Shown here one piece after another: positions 1-5,128 of a DNA stretch of 5,572 bases; the stretch's first letter is position 1; each line of letters starts with the position of its first letter. The DNA lies in assembly GCA_015222965.1 (NCBI GenBank), contig JADFWF010000123.1, positions 1 through 5,572 of the forward strand. Reading direction: 5' to 3'. Made by a program: the position numbers and the translations under genes. The stretch comes from Pseudomonadota bacterium (GTDB taxonomy: Bacteria > Pseudomonadota > Gammaproteobacteria > SZUA-229). The notes under the pieces were generated by a model. It was not told the origin of the DNA. It saw only the letters and a program-made list of their open reading frames with translations, and made no database searches.

Positions 1-512
1 AGGGTGTGCCCGAACATGGATGAGGGACTGTTCAGGTGGTAGGCCGGAAAGATCATACTGACGCTGTCAGCGTGTGTCAGCTGCCGCCATTCGTGATATT
101 CACTGCATTTTACAGCGGGTAGTGAGGTCTTATCGATATCGAGCCTGCCTTCTAACCATTCACTCCTGGCGATGTAACGGCACTGCGTCTGCTGGTTGTC
201 ATCCTCCGTAGCAATATACAGGTTTTTAATGGTTTCTATTAATTCACTTTGTGGATTGGTTTTGCCATCGTCGGCATAAAAAAAACGATCATCGTCAACC
301 TGGCTGAGGTAAGCGCTGAATTCTTTGTTGTAATGTAACAGGTTCAGCCACTCAGTATCCTGCCATAGAGATATCTCCCTGGCTTTGTTGATAAGCTGCT
401 CGATGGTTTCATTGCTACCGGTCCTGGTGTCAGCCAGAACGTTTAACGGCAACAACAGGAAAAAGCAGAGTAAGCTTGTATATTTAAGGTGTGAGTAAAG
501 AGTCTGGAACAT
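1..512 (-). CDS. Exported DUF4105 (Lnb N-terminal-type) protein, N-terminal part only
   Basis: The frame is open from the ATG at 510-512 to the left edge, giving 170 codons with the C-terminus missing. Residues 1-27 form a signal peptide: a short basic start, a Leu/Phe-rich core, and an A-x-A-like end at VLA before Asp28. Residues about 150-170 read SVSMIFPAYHLNSPSSMFGHT, which matches the signature start of the DUF4105 domain (hydrophobic strand, then NSP-S-MFGHT). DUF4105 is the N-terminal periplasmic domain of the lipoprotein transacylase Lnb. In Gram-negative bacteria most members are uncharacterised envelope proteins, so no enzyme activity is claimed. An in-frame stop lies about 39 bases upstream with no other start codon between, which fixes the start. 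No Shine-Dalgarno sequence precedes it. The gene follows DUF3015 on the same strand but is separated from it by a terminator hairpin. The domain family is fairly secure; the function is unknown. Confidence 0.8.
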   Translation of the reverse strand, partial: MFQTLYSHLKYTSLLCFFLLLPLNVLADTRTGSNETIEQLINKAREISLWQDTEWLNLLHYNKEFSAYLSQVDDDRFFYADDGKTNPQSELIETIKNLYIATEDDNQQTQCRYIARSEWLEGRLDIDKTSLPAVKCSEYHEWRQLTHADSVSMIFPAYHLNSPSSMFGHT

Positions 513-516
513 GGGG

Positions 517-573
517 TAGCTGGAGAAATAGGCCGGAAACTGGCCTGGAAATTAACCTGAAAATAGCTGGAGA
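517..573 (-). repeat. Direct repeat flanking a small hairpin in the DUF4105 leader
   Basis: TAGCTGGAGA occurs at 517-526 and again at 564-573 (plus-strand reading). Between the copies is a 5-bp stem, AGGCC (530-534) with GGCCT (542-546), around a 7-base loop. The block lies between the DUF3015 terminator and the DUF4105 start codon and takes the place of a normal ribosome binding site. In the minus-strand transcript the repeat reads TCTCCAGCTA, which is pyrimidine-rich. It might bind a regulator or fold the leader; chance is also possible for a 10-base repeat. Confidence 0.4.
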
Positions 574-582
574 TAAAACATA

Positions 583-629
583 AAAAAACCCTGTATCCCG
601 GTTGTTTAACCTGGGATGCAGGGTTTTTT
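583..629 (-). terminator. Bidirectional intrinsic terminator after DUF3015
   Basis: A long inverted repeat begins 17 bases past the DUF3015 stop. The arms are AAAAAACCCTG-T-ATCCC-gG (583 onward) and C-t-GGGAT-G-CAGGGTTTTTT (ending at 629), with one internal mismatch, one G-T pair and a loop of about 9 bases. On the minus strand the stem is followed by a run of seven T, as expected for Rho-independent termination. The A/T runs on both sides would also let it work for plus-strand transcripts. It lies between two genes of the same direction, so it either insulates DUF4105 or limits read-through into it. Confidence 0.85.
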
Positions 630-645
630 ATAGGTGCTTAATGTA

Positions 646-1122
646 TTAAGCGACGTATTTAGCTAATGTTGAATCAGCTTTCATGATTTCTTCGATAGAA
701 GCCATCATGTCATCTGCAGTTACATCTTCGCTAGGGAAGAGCGTTGCAAAGTTTTCGTGCATGACTTTAGCGAAAGTTTCACGATCCTGTTTTTCTACAC
801 CGTAGATAACAGCAACGGTATCAATAGCATCACCTTCACCGCGAGCAACATCTTCAGAGAACTCACCCATGATAGAGCTGACCATTGATGCGCCACCGTA
901 AGTCAGTGTGCCAGATGTAGAACAACCGTTTGTACCAGTGGTCATACCGAAAGTATTGTTACCTGAAGTACCATTTGTGATTGATGCGATGATATGTGAG
1001 CCAAGACCTGACTGGCCTTCGAATAACAAGTTACCCCAACCACAGTTAGGGCCACCCGGGGCTTCAGCCATTGCTACTGATGATGCGCTTAGTAGTGCTA
1101 AGCCTGCAATTATTTTTTTCAT
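646..1122 (-). CDS. Secreted DUF3015 family protein
   Basis: This 158-residue protein has a clear Sec signal peptide (MKK start, Ala/Leu-rich core, cleavage after AMA at residue 19). The mature N-terminus GGPNCGWGNLLFEGQ, followed by the Thr/Ser/Asn/Gly-rich stretch TNGTSGNNTFGMTTGTNGC, is the hallmark of DUF3015, and the length of about 160 fits that family. The mature protein has two cysteines, Cys27 and Cys67, which could form a periplasmic disulfide. The C-terminal half (about 85-158) is acidic and probably helical. The start has a good Shine-Dalgarno sequence, CTGGAG at 1131-1136, eight bases upstream. A promoter candidate lies at 1168-1197 and a strong terminator follows the stop. The molecular function of the family is unknown. 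From general recall, DUF3015 genes are often found next to DUF4105 genes, as here. The family call is confident; the role is not. Confidence 0.88.
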   Translation of the reverse strand: MKKIIAGLALLSASSVAMAEAPGGPNCGWGNLLFEGQSGLGSHIIASITNGTSGNNTFGMTTGTNGCSTSGTLTYGGASMVSSIMGEFSEDVARGEGDAIDTVAVIYGVEKQDRETFAKVMHENFATLFPSEDVTADDMMASIEEIMKADSTLAKYVA

Positions 1123-1167
1123 TCTTAAAACTCCAGTTTTTATTGCTTGTCTTTATAAAGAGCCAAG

Positions 1168-1197
1168 ATAATAAGCGATAAACAGGGCAGTTTGCAA
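1168..1197 (-). promoter_or_regulatory. Candidate sigma70-type promoter of the DUF3015 gene
   Basis: On the minus strand TTGCAA (1192-1197) is followed after 18 bases by TATTAT (1168-1173). Both hexamers are close to the -35 and -10 consensus. This would start transcription about 40 bases upstream of the DUF3015 ATG, leaving room for the Shine-Dalgarno at 1131-1136. It is a prediction by pattern only. Confidence 0.5.
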
Positions 1198-1526
1198 GCA
1201 TAAAATAGGCGGTTTTTGAGGTGAATTTGACTGGATGTGCCGTTTTTTTCGGATTTTATGTCATATAGACACACCGGGCCCTTGCGACTGTGAATTACTT
1301 ATCGAAAAGATGTATGTTTTTACCTGCAAGCCGGATATCGTGCAACAGATGGGGTGACCTGTAACCATTCCAGTTTAATCACCCAACGTATTTAAGGTTT
1401 TGAAACTCCGCCTGGTATGGTAGCGGATTGCCGGCCTGTTTTTGTCCTCAGGGGAGAGTCTTTCTGTCGCCATGTACATAAAATATGTTATTTTCTACAT
1501 CCTGTTTTATAACACCTGTGTTAAAT
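1198..1526. other. Intergenic region between divergent genes, no convincing gene
   Basis: This stretch separates the divergent DUF3015 and hydrolase genes. A 40-codon open frame (ATG 1235 to TGA 1357, plus strand, cysteine-containing) lies in it, but it has poorly spaced ribosome binding signals and no recognisable similarity. A 6-bp inverted repeat, GGGTGA at 1352-1357 and TCACCC at 1379-1384, could be an operator or a weak hairpin. TTTCTG at 1461-1466 and TATGTT at 1484-1489, 17 bases apart, form one weak plus-strand promoter candidate for the hydrolase. TTATAA at 1507-1512 is another -10-like sequence. I see no RNA gene or mobile element here. Confidence 0.5.
1510..1523. promoter_or_regulatory. 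14-bp dyad just before the hydrolase start codon
   Basis: TAACAC-CT-GTGTTA is a perfect 6-bp dyad with a 2-base centre, ending three bases before the ATG at 1527. It occupies the place where a Shine-Dalgarno should be and overlaps a -10-like TATAAC at 1508-1513. The form suits an operator for a dimeric repressor. A 2-base centre is too small for an RNA hairpin loop unless the inner pairs stay open. No regulator can be named from the sequence. Confidence 0.35.
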
Positions 1527-2366
1527 ATGATATCCCGATTATGTATCCTGATCGCGCTGTTTTTTCTATCAGCATGCAGCAGTTTTCTATTCGTACCGAT
1601 AAAGCCGCTGCCGATAACACCTGATGGCGCCGAGCTGATCTATGAAGACCAGTTTATCGAAACGGATGATGGTCTGCAGTTACATGGCTGGAAGATCTTT
1701 GCTGATACCAGTAAAAGGGATGGTAAAAAAATCGGTAATCTGCTGTTCTTTCATGGCAATGGCGATAATGTCAGTACCCAGTTGCCGAATACCTTCTGGC
1801 TGGCGAAAGAGGGGTATGAACTCTATGTCTATGACTACCGCGGTTACGGGCAGTCACAGGGTGAGCCCGAGCTTGATGCAACCATCCTCGATATGGAGCT
1901 TATGATCAAACATTCCGTCGAACAGTTAGCTGAGGATGAGAAGCTGATCGTGATGGGGCATAGTCTCGGTGGCAGTATGGCGACCTATGTTGTCGCGCAC
2001 AGTGCATACAGGAGCAGGATACAGGCATTGATAACCGTCGAAGCTTTCAGTGACTATCACGACGTTACTCAGGATGTGCTTTCAAAGAGCTGGCTGTTCT
2101 GGCTGTTCCAGTGGCCGTTATCCTTTACCGTCAGCAACGCCTACAGCCCGGTAGAGGCTATCGGGCTGGTATCACCGATACCTGTCTGTATCATCCATAG
2201 TGAAAATGATGAGATGATACCGATGTATCACGCAGACAGGTTATTTGCTGCGGCCAGAGAGCCGAAGGTGTTTAAACAGATCGACAGCAACCACAGCAAT
2301 ATCTTGCTCAGCAGGGATAACCGGCAGGTGTTGTTTGATTATCTCAAGACTTTGAGGAAGAAGTAG
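1527..2366 (+). CDS. Lipoprotein alpha/beta hydrolase (BAAT/Bem46-like serine hydrolase)
   Basis: Starting at ATG 1527 gives 279 residues. The N-terminus MISRLCILIALFFLSAC is a lipoprotein signal with lipobox LSAC and lipidated Cys17. Ser18 follows the cysteine, and there is no Asp there to retain it in the inner membrane, so outer-membrane sorting is likely. The in-frame ATG at 1485 would add 14 residues and weaken this signal. None of the possible starts has a good Shine-Dalgarno. Fold motifs, numbered from 1527, are: oxyanion-loop HGNG at 76-79, DYRGYG at 103-108, nucleophile elbow GHSLGG with Ser146, probable acid Asp228 in HSENDEMIP, and His256 in SNHSN. The full Ser-Asp-His triad is therefore present and the protein should be active. 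The pattern fits the Bem46/ABHD12-13-like esterase or thioesterase group, but the substrate is unknown. It is the only plus-strand gene and converges on DUF302. Confidence 0.85.
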   Translation: MISRLCILIALFFLSACSSFLFVPIKPLPITPDGAELIYEDQFIETDDGLQLHGWKIFADTSKRDGKKIGNLLFFHGNGDNVSTQLPNTFWLAKEGYELYVYDYRGYGQSQGEPELDATILDMELMIKHSVEQLAEDEKLIVMGHSLGGSMATYVVAHSAYRSRIQALITVEAFSDYHDVTQDVLSKSWLFWLFQWPLSFTVSNAYSPVEAIGLVSPIPVCIIHSENDEMIPMYHADRLFAAAREPKVFKQIDSNHSNILLSRDNRQVLFDYLKTLRKK

Positions 2367-2369
2367 TTA

Positions 2370-2416
2370 TATGTTGTAAGTTGTATGTTCGTTTTTCACA
2401 TATAACCTACAACATA
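2370..2416. repeat. 18-bp imperfect inverted repeat between convergent genes
   Basis: The arms at 2370-2387 (TATGTTGTAAGTTGTATG) and 2399-2416 (CATATAACCTACAACATA) match at 16 of 18 positions around an 11-base loop. The repeat begins four bases after the hydrolase stop and ends ten bases before the DUF302 stop. It probably serves as a shared bidirectional transcript end for the two converging genes. It is AT-rich and lacks a clean T-run, so termination may be modest. The TATGTTGTA unit could also belong to a dispersed intergenic repeat family. Confidence 0.6.
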
Positions 2417-2425
2417 AAACGTTGT

Positions 2426-2896
2426 TTATTCAGTGGCGATTTTGGCAAACTTGGCCAGCGCATTCGTTACTTTCTGTACCGCTGCATCACAGTTTTTAAG
2501 GTTGTGGCGTTTCGCCATATAGGCTGGATCATTATAAGCCAGCCATACCTGACCCTTTACATCCTTATAGACCAGTGCTTTTTGCGGCAGATCCAGAGCA
2601 GCGGTCTGCGAACACTGCATCAGCGGTGTGCCTACTTTCGGGTTCCCGAAGATCAGCAGTTCGGTGGAGCGAAGCTGTAGACCTACTTTGTCAGCACCGG
2701 CAGTATGATCTACCCGTTTAAAGATGGTCATGCCTTTTTTTCTCAGTATGGCTTCCAGTTTGTTGATGGTTGCCGAAACACCGTGAGTACTTTTTATCTT
2801 TATGATGCCGTTAGCCTCGCTGGCATGAATGCCGGTGCTGGAAAGGCAGAACAATATGATGATGCTTGAAATGATCTGTGATGTTTTATTGTGCAT
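2426..2896 (-). CDS. Secreted DUF302 family protein
   Basis: The ATG at 2894-2896 gives 156 residues and is preceded by a good Shine-Dalgarno, AGGAAG at 2905-2910, eight bases away. The frame stays open upstream to 3058, but those residues lack a sensible signal peptide. Residues 1-25 form a Sec signal (SSIIILFCLSS core, cleavage after IHA). The mature part carries the DUF302 pattern: VDHTAGAD at 62-69, LRSTELLIFGNPKVGTPLM at 75-93, LDLPQKALVY at 101-110, then GQVWLAYNDP and a KRH motif at 129-131. Two cysteines, Cys95 and Cys136, remain after cleavage. DUF302 proteins are small alpha/beta domains of unknown function, found alone or fused to other domains. A candidate promoter and the upstream porin terminator suggest it is transcribed separately. 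The family call is firm; the function is open. Confidence 0.9.
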   Translation of the reverse strand: MHNKTSQIISSIIILFCLSSTGIHASEANGIIKIKSTHGVSATINKLEAILRKKGMTIFKRVDHTAGADKVGLQLRSTELLIFGNPKVGTPLMQCSQTAALDLPQKALVYKDVKGQVWLAYNDPAYMAKRHNLKNCDAAVQKVTNALAKFAKIATE

Positions 2897-2924
2897 GTTG
2901 GTTGCTTCCTGTTTGTCATTATTA

Positions 2925-2953
2925 AGAATATACATCGTATGAAGATTACGCAA
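2925..2953 (-). promoter_or_regulatory. Candidate promoter of the DUF302 gene
   Basis: On the minus strand TTGCGT (2948-2953) and TATTCT (2925-2930) are separated by 17 bases. They lie about 30 bases upstream of the DUF302 ATG and downstream of the porin terminator, the right place for an independent promoter. TATATT, two bases further upstream, is an alternative -10. Confidence 0.4.
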
Positions 2954-2970
2954 ACAAATGCGCAAACAAA
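2949..2970. repeat. Two direct copies of CGCAAACAAA
   Basis: CGCAAACAAA occurs at 2949-2958 and 2961-2970, a 12-base period that is close to one helical turn. The copies overlap the candidate -35 of DUF302 and the region just upstream. The second copy runs into the A-tract of the porin terminator. The spacing suits an activator or repressor site, though part of the similarity may come from low-complexity A-rich sequence. Confidence 0.4.
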
Positions 2971-2996
2971 AAAAGAGGGGTTCTTTCGAACCCCTC
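2968..2996 (-). terminator. Strong intrinsic terminator of the porin transcript
   Basis: A perfect 9-bp stem pairs GAGGGGTTC (2975-2983) with GAACCCCTC (2988-2996). On the minus strand the loop is GAAA, a stabilising tetraloop, and the stem is followed at once by seven T (2968-2974). It lies about 70 bases beyond the porin stop and is a textbook Rho-independent terminator for transcripts coming from the porin. It also separates the porin from the DUF302 unit. Confidence 0.93.
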
Positions 2997-3066
2997 AATG
3001 CGTGTATCACATAGCATGATGATTGACGCAGGATGTATAACGATTCGTTACAATCCATAGGTGAAC

Positions 3067-4446
3067 TTAGAAGACGTGGGTCAGCTGTATTGCGTAACGC
3101 TGACTAACACCGTCGAGGTTAGCGTTTGGTCCTGCACCGCTATCCCAGTCGACCGCTTCAAAGGTGCGATCTGAAACTTCCATATTGATACGGGTTTTCT
3201 TATTGATATGATATTGCGCACCCAGGGTGATAGTCTGGAAGTTCATCTCGAAGGTTTTTCCAGCAACTGCTGGAGGAGCACCTGCAGGGAATGGAGTGTC
3301 ATCGGTCAGACGGTTATAGATATCATAGCGCAGGTCGATTTCCCATTTGGAGTTGGGGATATACCAGCCGCCTTCCAGGTAATAACCATTGGCTTTTCCT
3401 TCTTCACCGTTGCCGCCAGCGACAGCCGGATTAATATCAAAAGTAGCCTTATCTTGACCGACAAAGATCATGCCTTTACCCTGCATGTATTCTGCTGATA
3501 CACGGAATGGTTTCTGCAGGTATTTAAAGCCTAGACCGCTACGGTCACGGTCATAGGATTCAGGGTTGTAGGTGGTATCATTTGTCGTGTCTAACAGGCG
3601 TTTACCGGACTGGCCCCAGGCAAACATTTTCAGGCCCTGACGTCGGCCGCCTTTGCCACCGAAAACAAGTTCAGATGACCAGTACAGGTAAGTATCGTAA
3701 TGACCGTCGCCATTACCGAAGTTCAGGCCGTTACCGTTACCGTACATGACCGCGTAGCTGTGTTCCCAGTTATCGACTTTGAAAGTATCAAACACCTGGA
3801 TACCCGTGTCACGGAATGCGCCGACAGAGCTGTCGAAAGCGCCAATGCCCGTTGGTGAAGGCAGGCCTATCGGTGCATTGTTTATGGCAGCGTCATAGGA
3901 GCCGTTGCTGTTTGGGAAACGTTCCAGTAACAACTGGTTGGTTACCGTGGTGAAGTTGATGTAATCGAATACATGGATCGCCTGCAGGCCTTCTTCAGCC
4001 CCCGGAGTCTTGAATAAACCGGCGCGGACTCTGGCACCCGGGATATGATTCAAGGTGATGCTGGCATCGGTTATACGAACATTGCGGTCACCCGGTGCAG
4101 TGATACCGTTGTTGCCGAATTCAGCCAGGAAGAAATAGTTGACCTTGTTGTCTAACGGAAAACCTGTGCCGCGTACACCGATACGGGCGCGATTAACGTT
4201 AAATGCAGACTGTGAATTCAGGTTTGGCCCTATCAGCTTGGGTGGTATATAACCGTCGCCACTGTTCGCGCTGCTCCGGTCATTTTGATATTGAACTTGA
4301 ACGAAACCCCATAATTTTGCACGTGCCGACTGACCGTCTTTTTCTGTGCCCTGCAGCATCAACCAGTTGGCTGCCTGTGCTGCTGATGCGCAGGTCAACA
4401 GACCCACGCCGATAGCTTTAACTAAAAGTTTTTTCTTGTGATTCAT
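3067..4446 (-). CDS. Outer-membrane porin, OprO/OprP-like beta-barrel
   Basis: This 459-residue protein has a signal peptide (MNHKKK basic start, cleavage near SAAQA at about residue 25) and ends in LTHVF, the C-terminal Phe expected for recognition by the Bam assembly machinery. Many segments alternate polar and hydrophobic residues as beta-strands, for example RAKLWGFVQVQYQ (42-54) and NYFFLAEFG (103-111). The stretch from NVNRARIGVRGTGF to RVRAGLFKTPGAEEG (84-153) resembles porins of the phosphate-selective O/P superfamily. Predicted outer loops are rich in Gly and Asn (GNGNGLNFGNGDG, 236-248). The substrate cannot be read from the sequence, and phosphate selectivity is not implied. The start has an excellent Shine-Dalgarno, GGGAGG at 4454-4459, seven bases upstream. 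The DsrE-type gene ends 69 bases upstream with no terminator between, so co-transcription is likely; the GAAA-loop terminator follows. Confidence 0.88.
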   Translation of the reverse strand: MNHKKKLLVKAIGVGLLTCASAAQAANWLMLQGTEKDGQSARAKLWGFVQVQYQNDRSSANSGDGYIPPKLIGPNLNSQSAFNVNRARIGVRGTGFPLDNKVNYFFLAEFGNNGITAPGDRNVRITDASITLNHIPGARVRAGLFKTPGAEEGLQAIHVFDYINFTTVTNQLLLERFPNSNGSYDAAINNAPIGLPSPTGIGAFDSSVGAFRDTGIQVFDTFKVDNWEHSYAVMYGNGNGLNFGNGDGHYDTYLYWSSELVFGGKGGRRQGLKMFAWGQSGKRLLDTTNDTTYNPESYDRDRSGLGFKYLQKPFRVSAEYMQGKGMIFVGQDKATFDINPAVAGGNGEEGKANGYYLEGGWYIPNSKWEIDLRYDIYNRLTDDTPFPAGAPPAVAGKTFEMNFQTITLGAQYHINKKTRINMEVSDRTFEAVDWDSGAGPNANLDGVSQRYAIQLTHVF

Positions 4447-4515
4447 TATTCATCCTCCCGAAAGGAAATAATATATTTATTAGGTACGATTTATATTTTT
4501 TTATTGGTTATTTTC

Positions 4516-4944
4516 TTAGGGTTTTATTAACTTATAACCCTTGTTTTCCAGGTCGATAATACGTACCACTCCGGCAGAGACGGGTACCGCACTACTATGT
4601 AACTCTGGCGCATGACCTAATTTCTTCGTCATGGCTTTGATGGTGTTCTTACAGGCAGCGAACTTGACGCCACTTGATGCCAGACCATTGATGCGGCCGC
4701 TGTTTACGTTTTCCTCGAAGAGCAAGCGTAGACCAGGGCCAAAAGCAACGATCTCAACTTCGACTTTGTCCTGACCGTAAAACTTGACAAGATTTGATGC
4801 TACATTGAGTACCAGGGTCTGCTTGAAAGGATTAGGGTCACTGATCTGTAATACGATTTTTTCTTCGGCGAAGTCGCCTGCTTGTACTTGATAACTCAGA
4901 CTTGCTGCTATCAGGAGTAAAAACATTGATATCAGTTTTTTCAT
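4516..4944 (-). CDS. Secreted DsrE-family protein, downstream copy
   Basis: This 142-residue protein has a Sec signal peptide (MKK start, cleavage after VQA at residue 22), then a DsrE/TusD-like alpha/beta domain. First strand EKIVLQISDPNPFKQT (28-43) is followed by a helix, strand VEVEIVAFGPGLRLLFEE (61-78), and strand VKFAACKNT (93-101) carrying the only mature cysteine, Cys98. The C-terminus GYKLIKP resembles the GYSYVKP end of the neighbouring paralogue. Cytoplasmic DsrE/TusD proteins pass sulfur as a cysteine persulfide, and Cys98 lies where their active cysteine is expected, but the role of exported members is not established. A Shine-Dalgarno, TGGAG at 4951-4955, lies six bases upstream. 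The gene lies between its paralogue (184 bases upstream) and the porin (69 bases downstream). The fold and export are well supported; sulfur transfer is inference. Confidence 0.85.
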   Translation of the reverse strand: MKKLISMFLLLIAASLSYQVQAGDFAEEKIVLQISDPNPFKQTLVLNVASNLVKFYGQDKVEVEIVAFGPGLRLLFEENVNSGRINGLASSGVKFAACKNTIKAMTKKLGHAPELHSSAVPVSAGVVRIIDLENKGYKLIKP

Positions 4945-5128
4945 AGATGTCTCCAGGTTTGTTTTTCCAGATTTTTTCTCTGGCTAGTTTTTATTAAGGC
5001 TATAATTTACATGTACGATAATAAGACGGCACAGTCAGATAAATATTCATACTTTTTTTAGGAAAGTTTATATTCACTCTCAATGCACCGCCCTTGTTGT
5101 CGTATCGACCACGGAAGATAATCTATGT
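4945..5128 (-). promoter_or_regulatory. Leader between the two DsrE-type genes
   Basis: This 184-base AT-rich gap is longer than expected within a tight operon and has no terminator-like hairpin after the upstream gene. A weak 5-bp stem, CCAGA (4967-4971) with TCTGG (4979-4983), lies just upstream of the Shine-Dalgarno of the downstream gene. Several A/T hexamers on the minus strand could serve as -10 sites, and TTGAGA in the 5075-5085 area could be a -35, but no pair stands out. An internal promoter is plausible but not located. Confidence 0.3.

Noticed and set aside
908..1171. A plus-strand open frame opposite the DUF3015 gene
   Set aside because: It is the reverse-strand shadow of a clear DUF3015 coding sequence and has no recognisable domain.
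1235..1357. A 40-codon plus-strand open frame with several cysteines in the DUF3015-hydrolase gap
   Set aside because: The nearest purine-rich sequence is too far from the ATG for a good ribosome binding site, no family is recognisable, and a frame of this length is expected by chance.
1351..1384. GGGTGA/TCACCC inverted repeat, considered as a terminator or riboswitch element
   Set aside because: The arms are 6 bp with a 21-base gap, no T-run follows, and no known aptamer pattern is visible; it is mentioned only as a possible operator.
1442..1624. A 60-codon plus-strand frame with an internal ATG at 1472, after GGGGAGAG, overlapping the hydrolase start
   Set aside because: It overlaps the well-supported lipoprotein signal sequence in another frame, the spacing from the purine run is long, and the peptide resembles no family. 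A leader peptide cannot be fully excluded.
2897..3058. A 54-residue upstream extension of the DUF302 frame
   Set aside because: The extension crosses the terminator hairpin and promoter region, has no signal peptide at its start, and the internal ATG at 2894-2896 has a strong Shine-Dalgarno and a proper signal sequence.
4203..4415. Plus-strand open frames opposite the porin, including 3208-3498
   Set aside because: They lie entirely within the porin gene, which has a signal peptide, a C-terminal Phe and strand pattern, and they show no protein-family features.
4967..4983. CCAGA/TCTGG hairpin upstream of the downstream DsrE-type gene, considered as a terminator
   Set aside because: The stem is only 5 bp and has no T-run on the minus strand, so it is unlikely to end transcription between the two DsrE-type genes.
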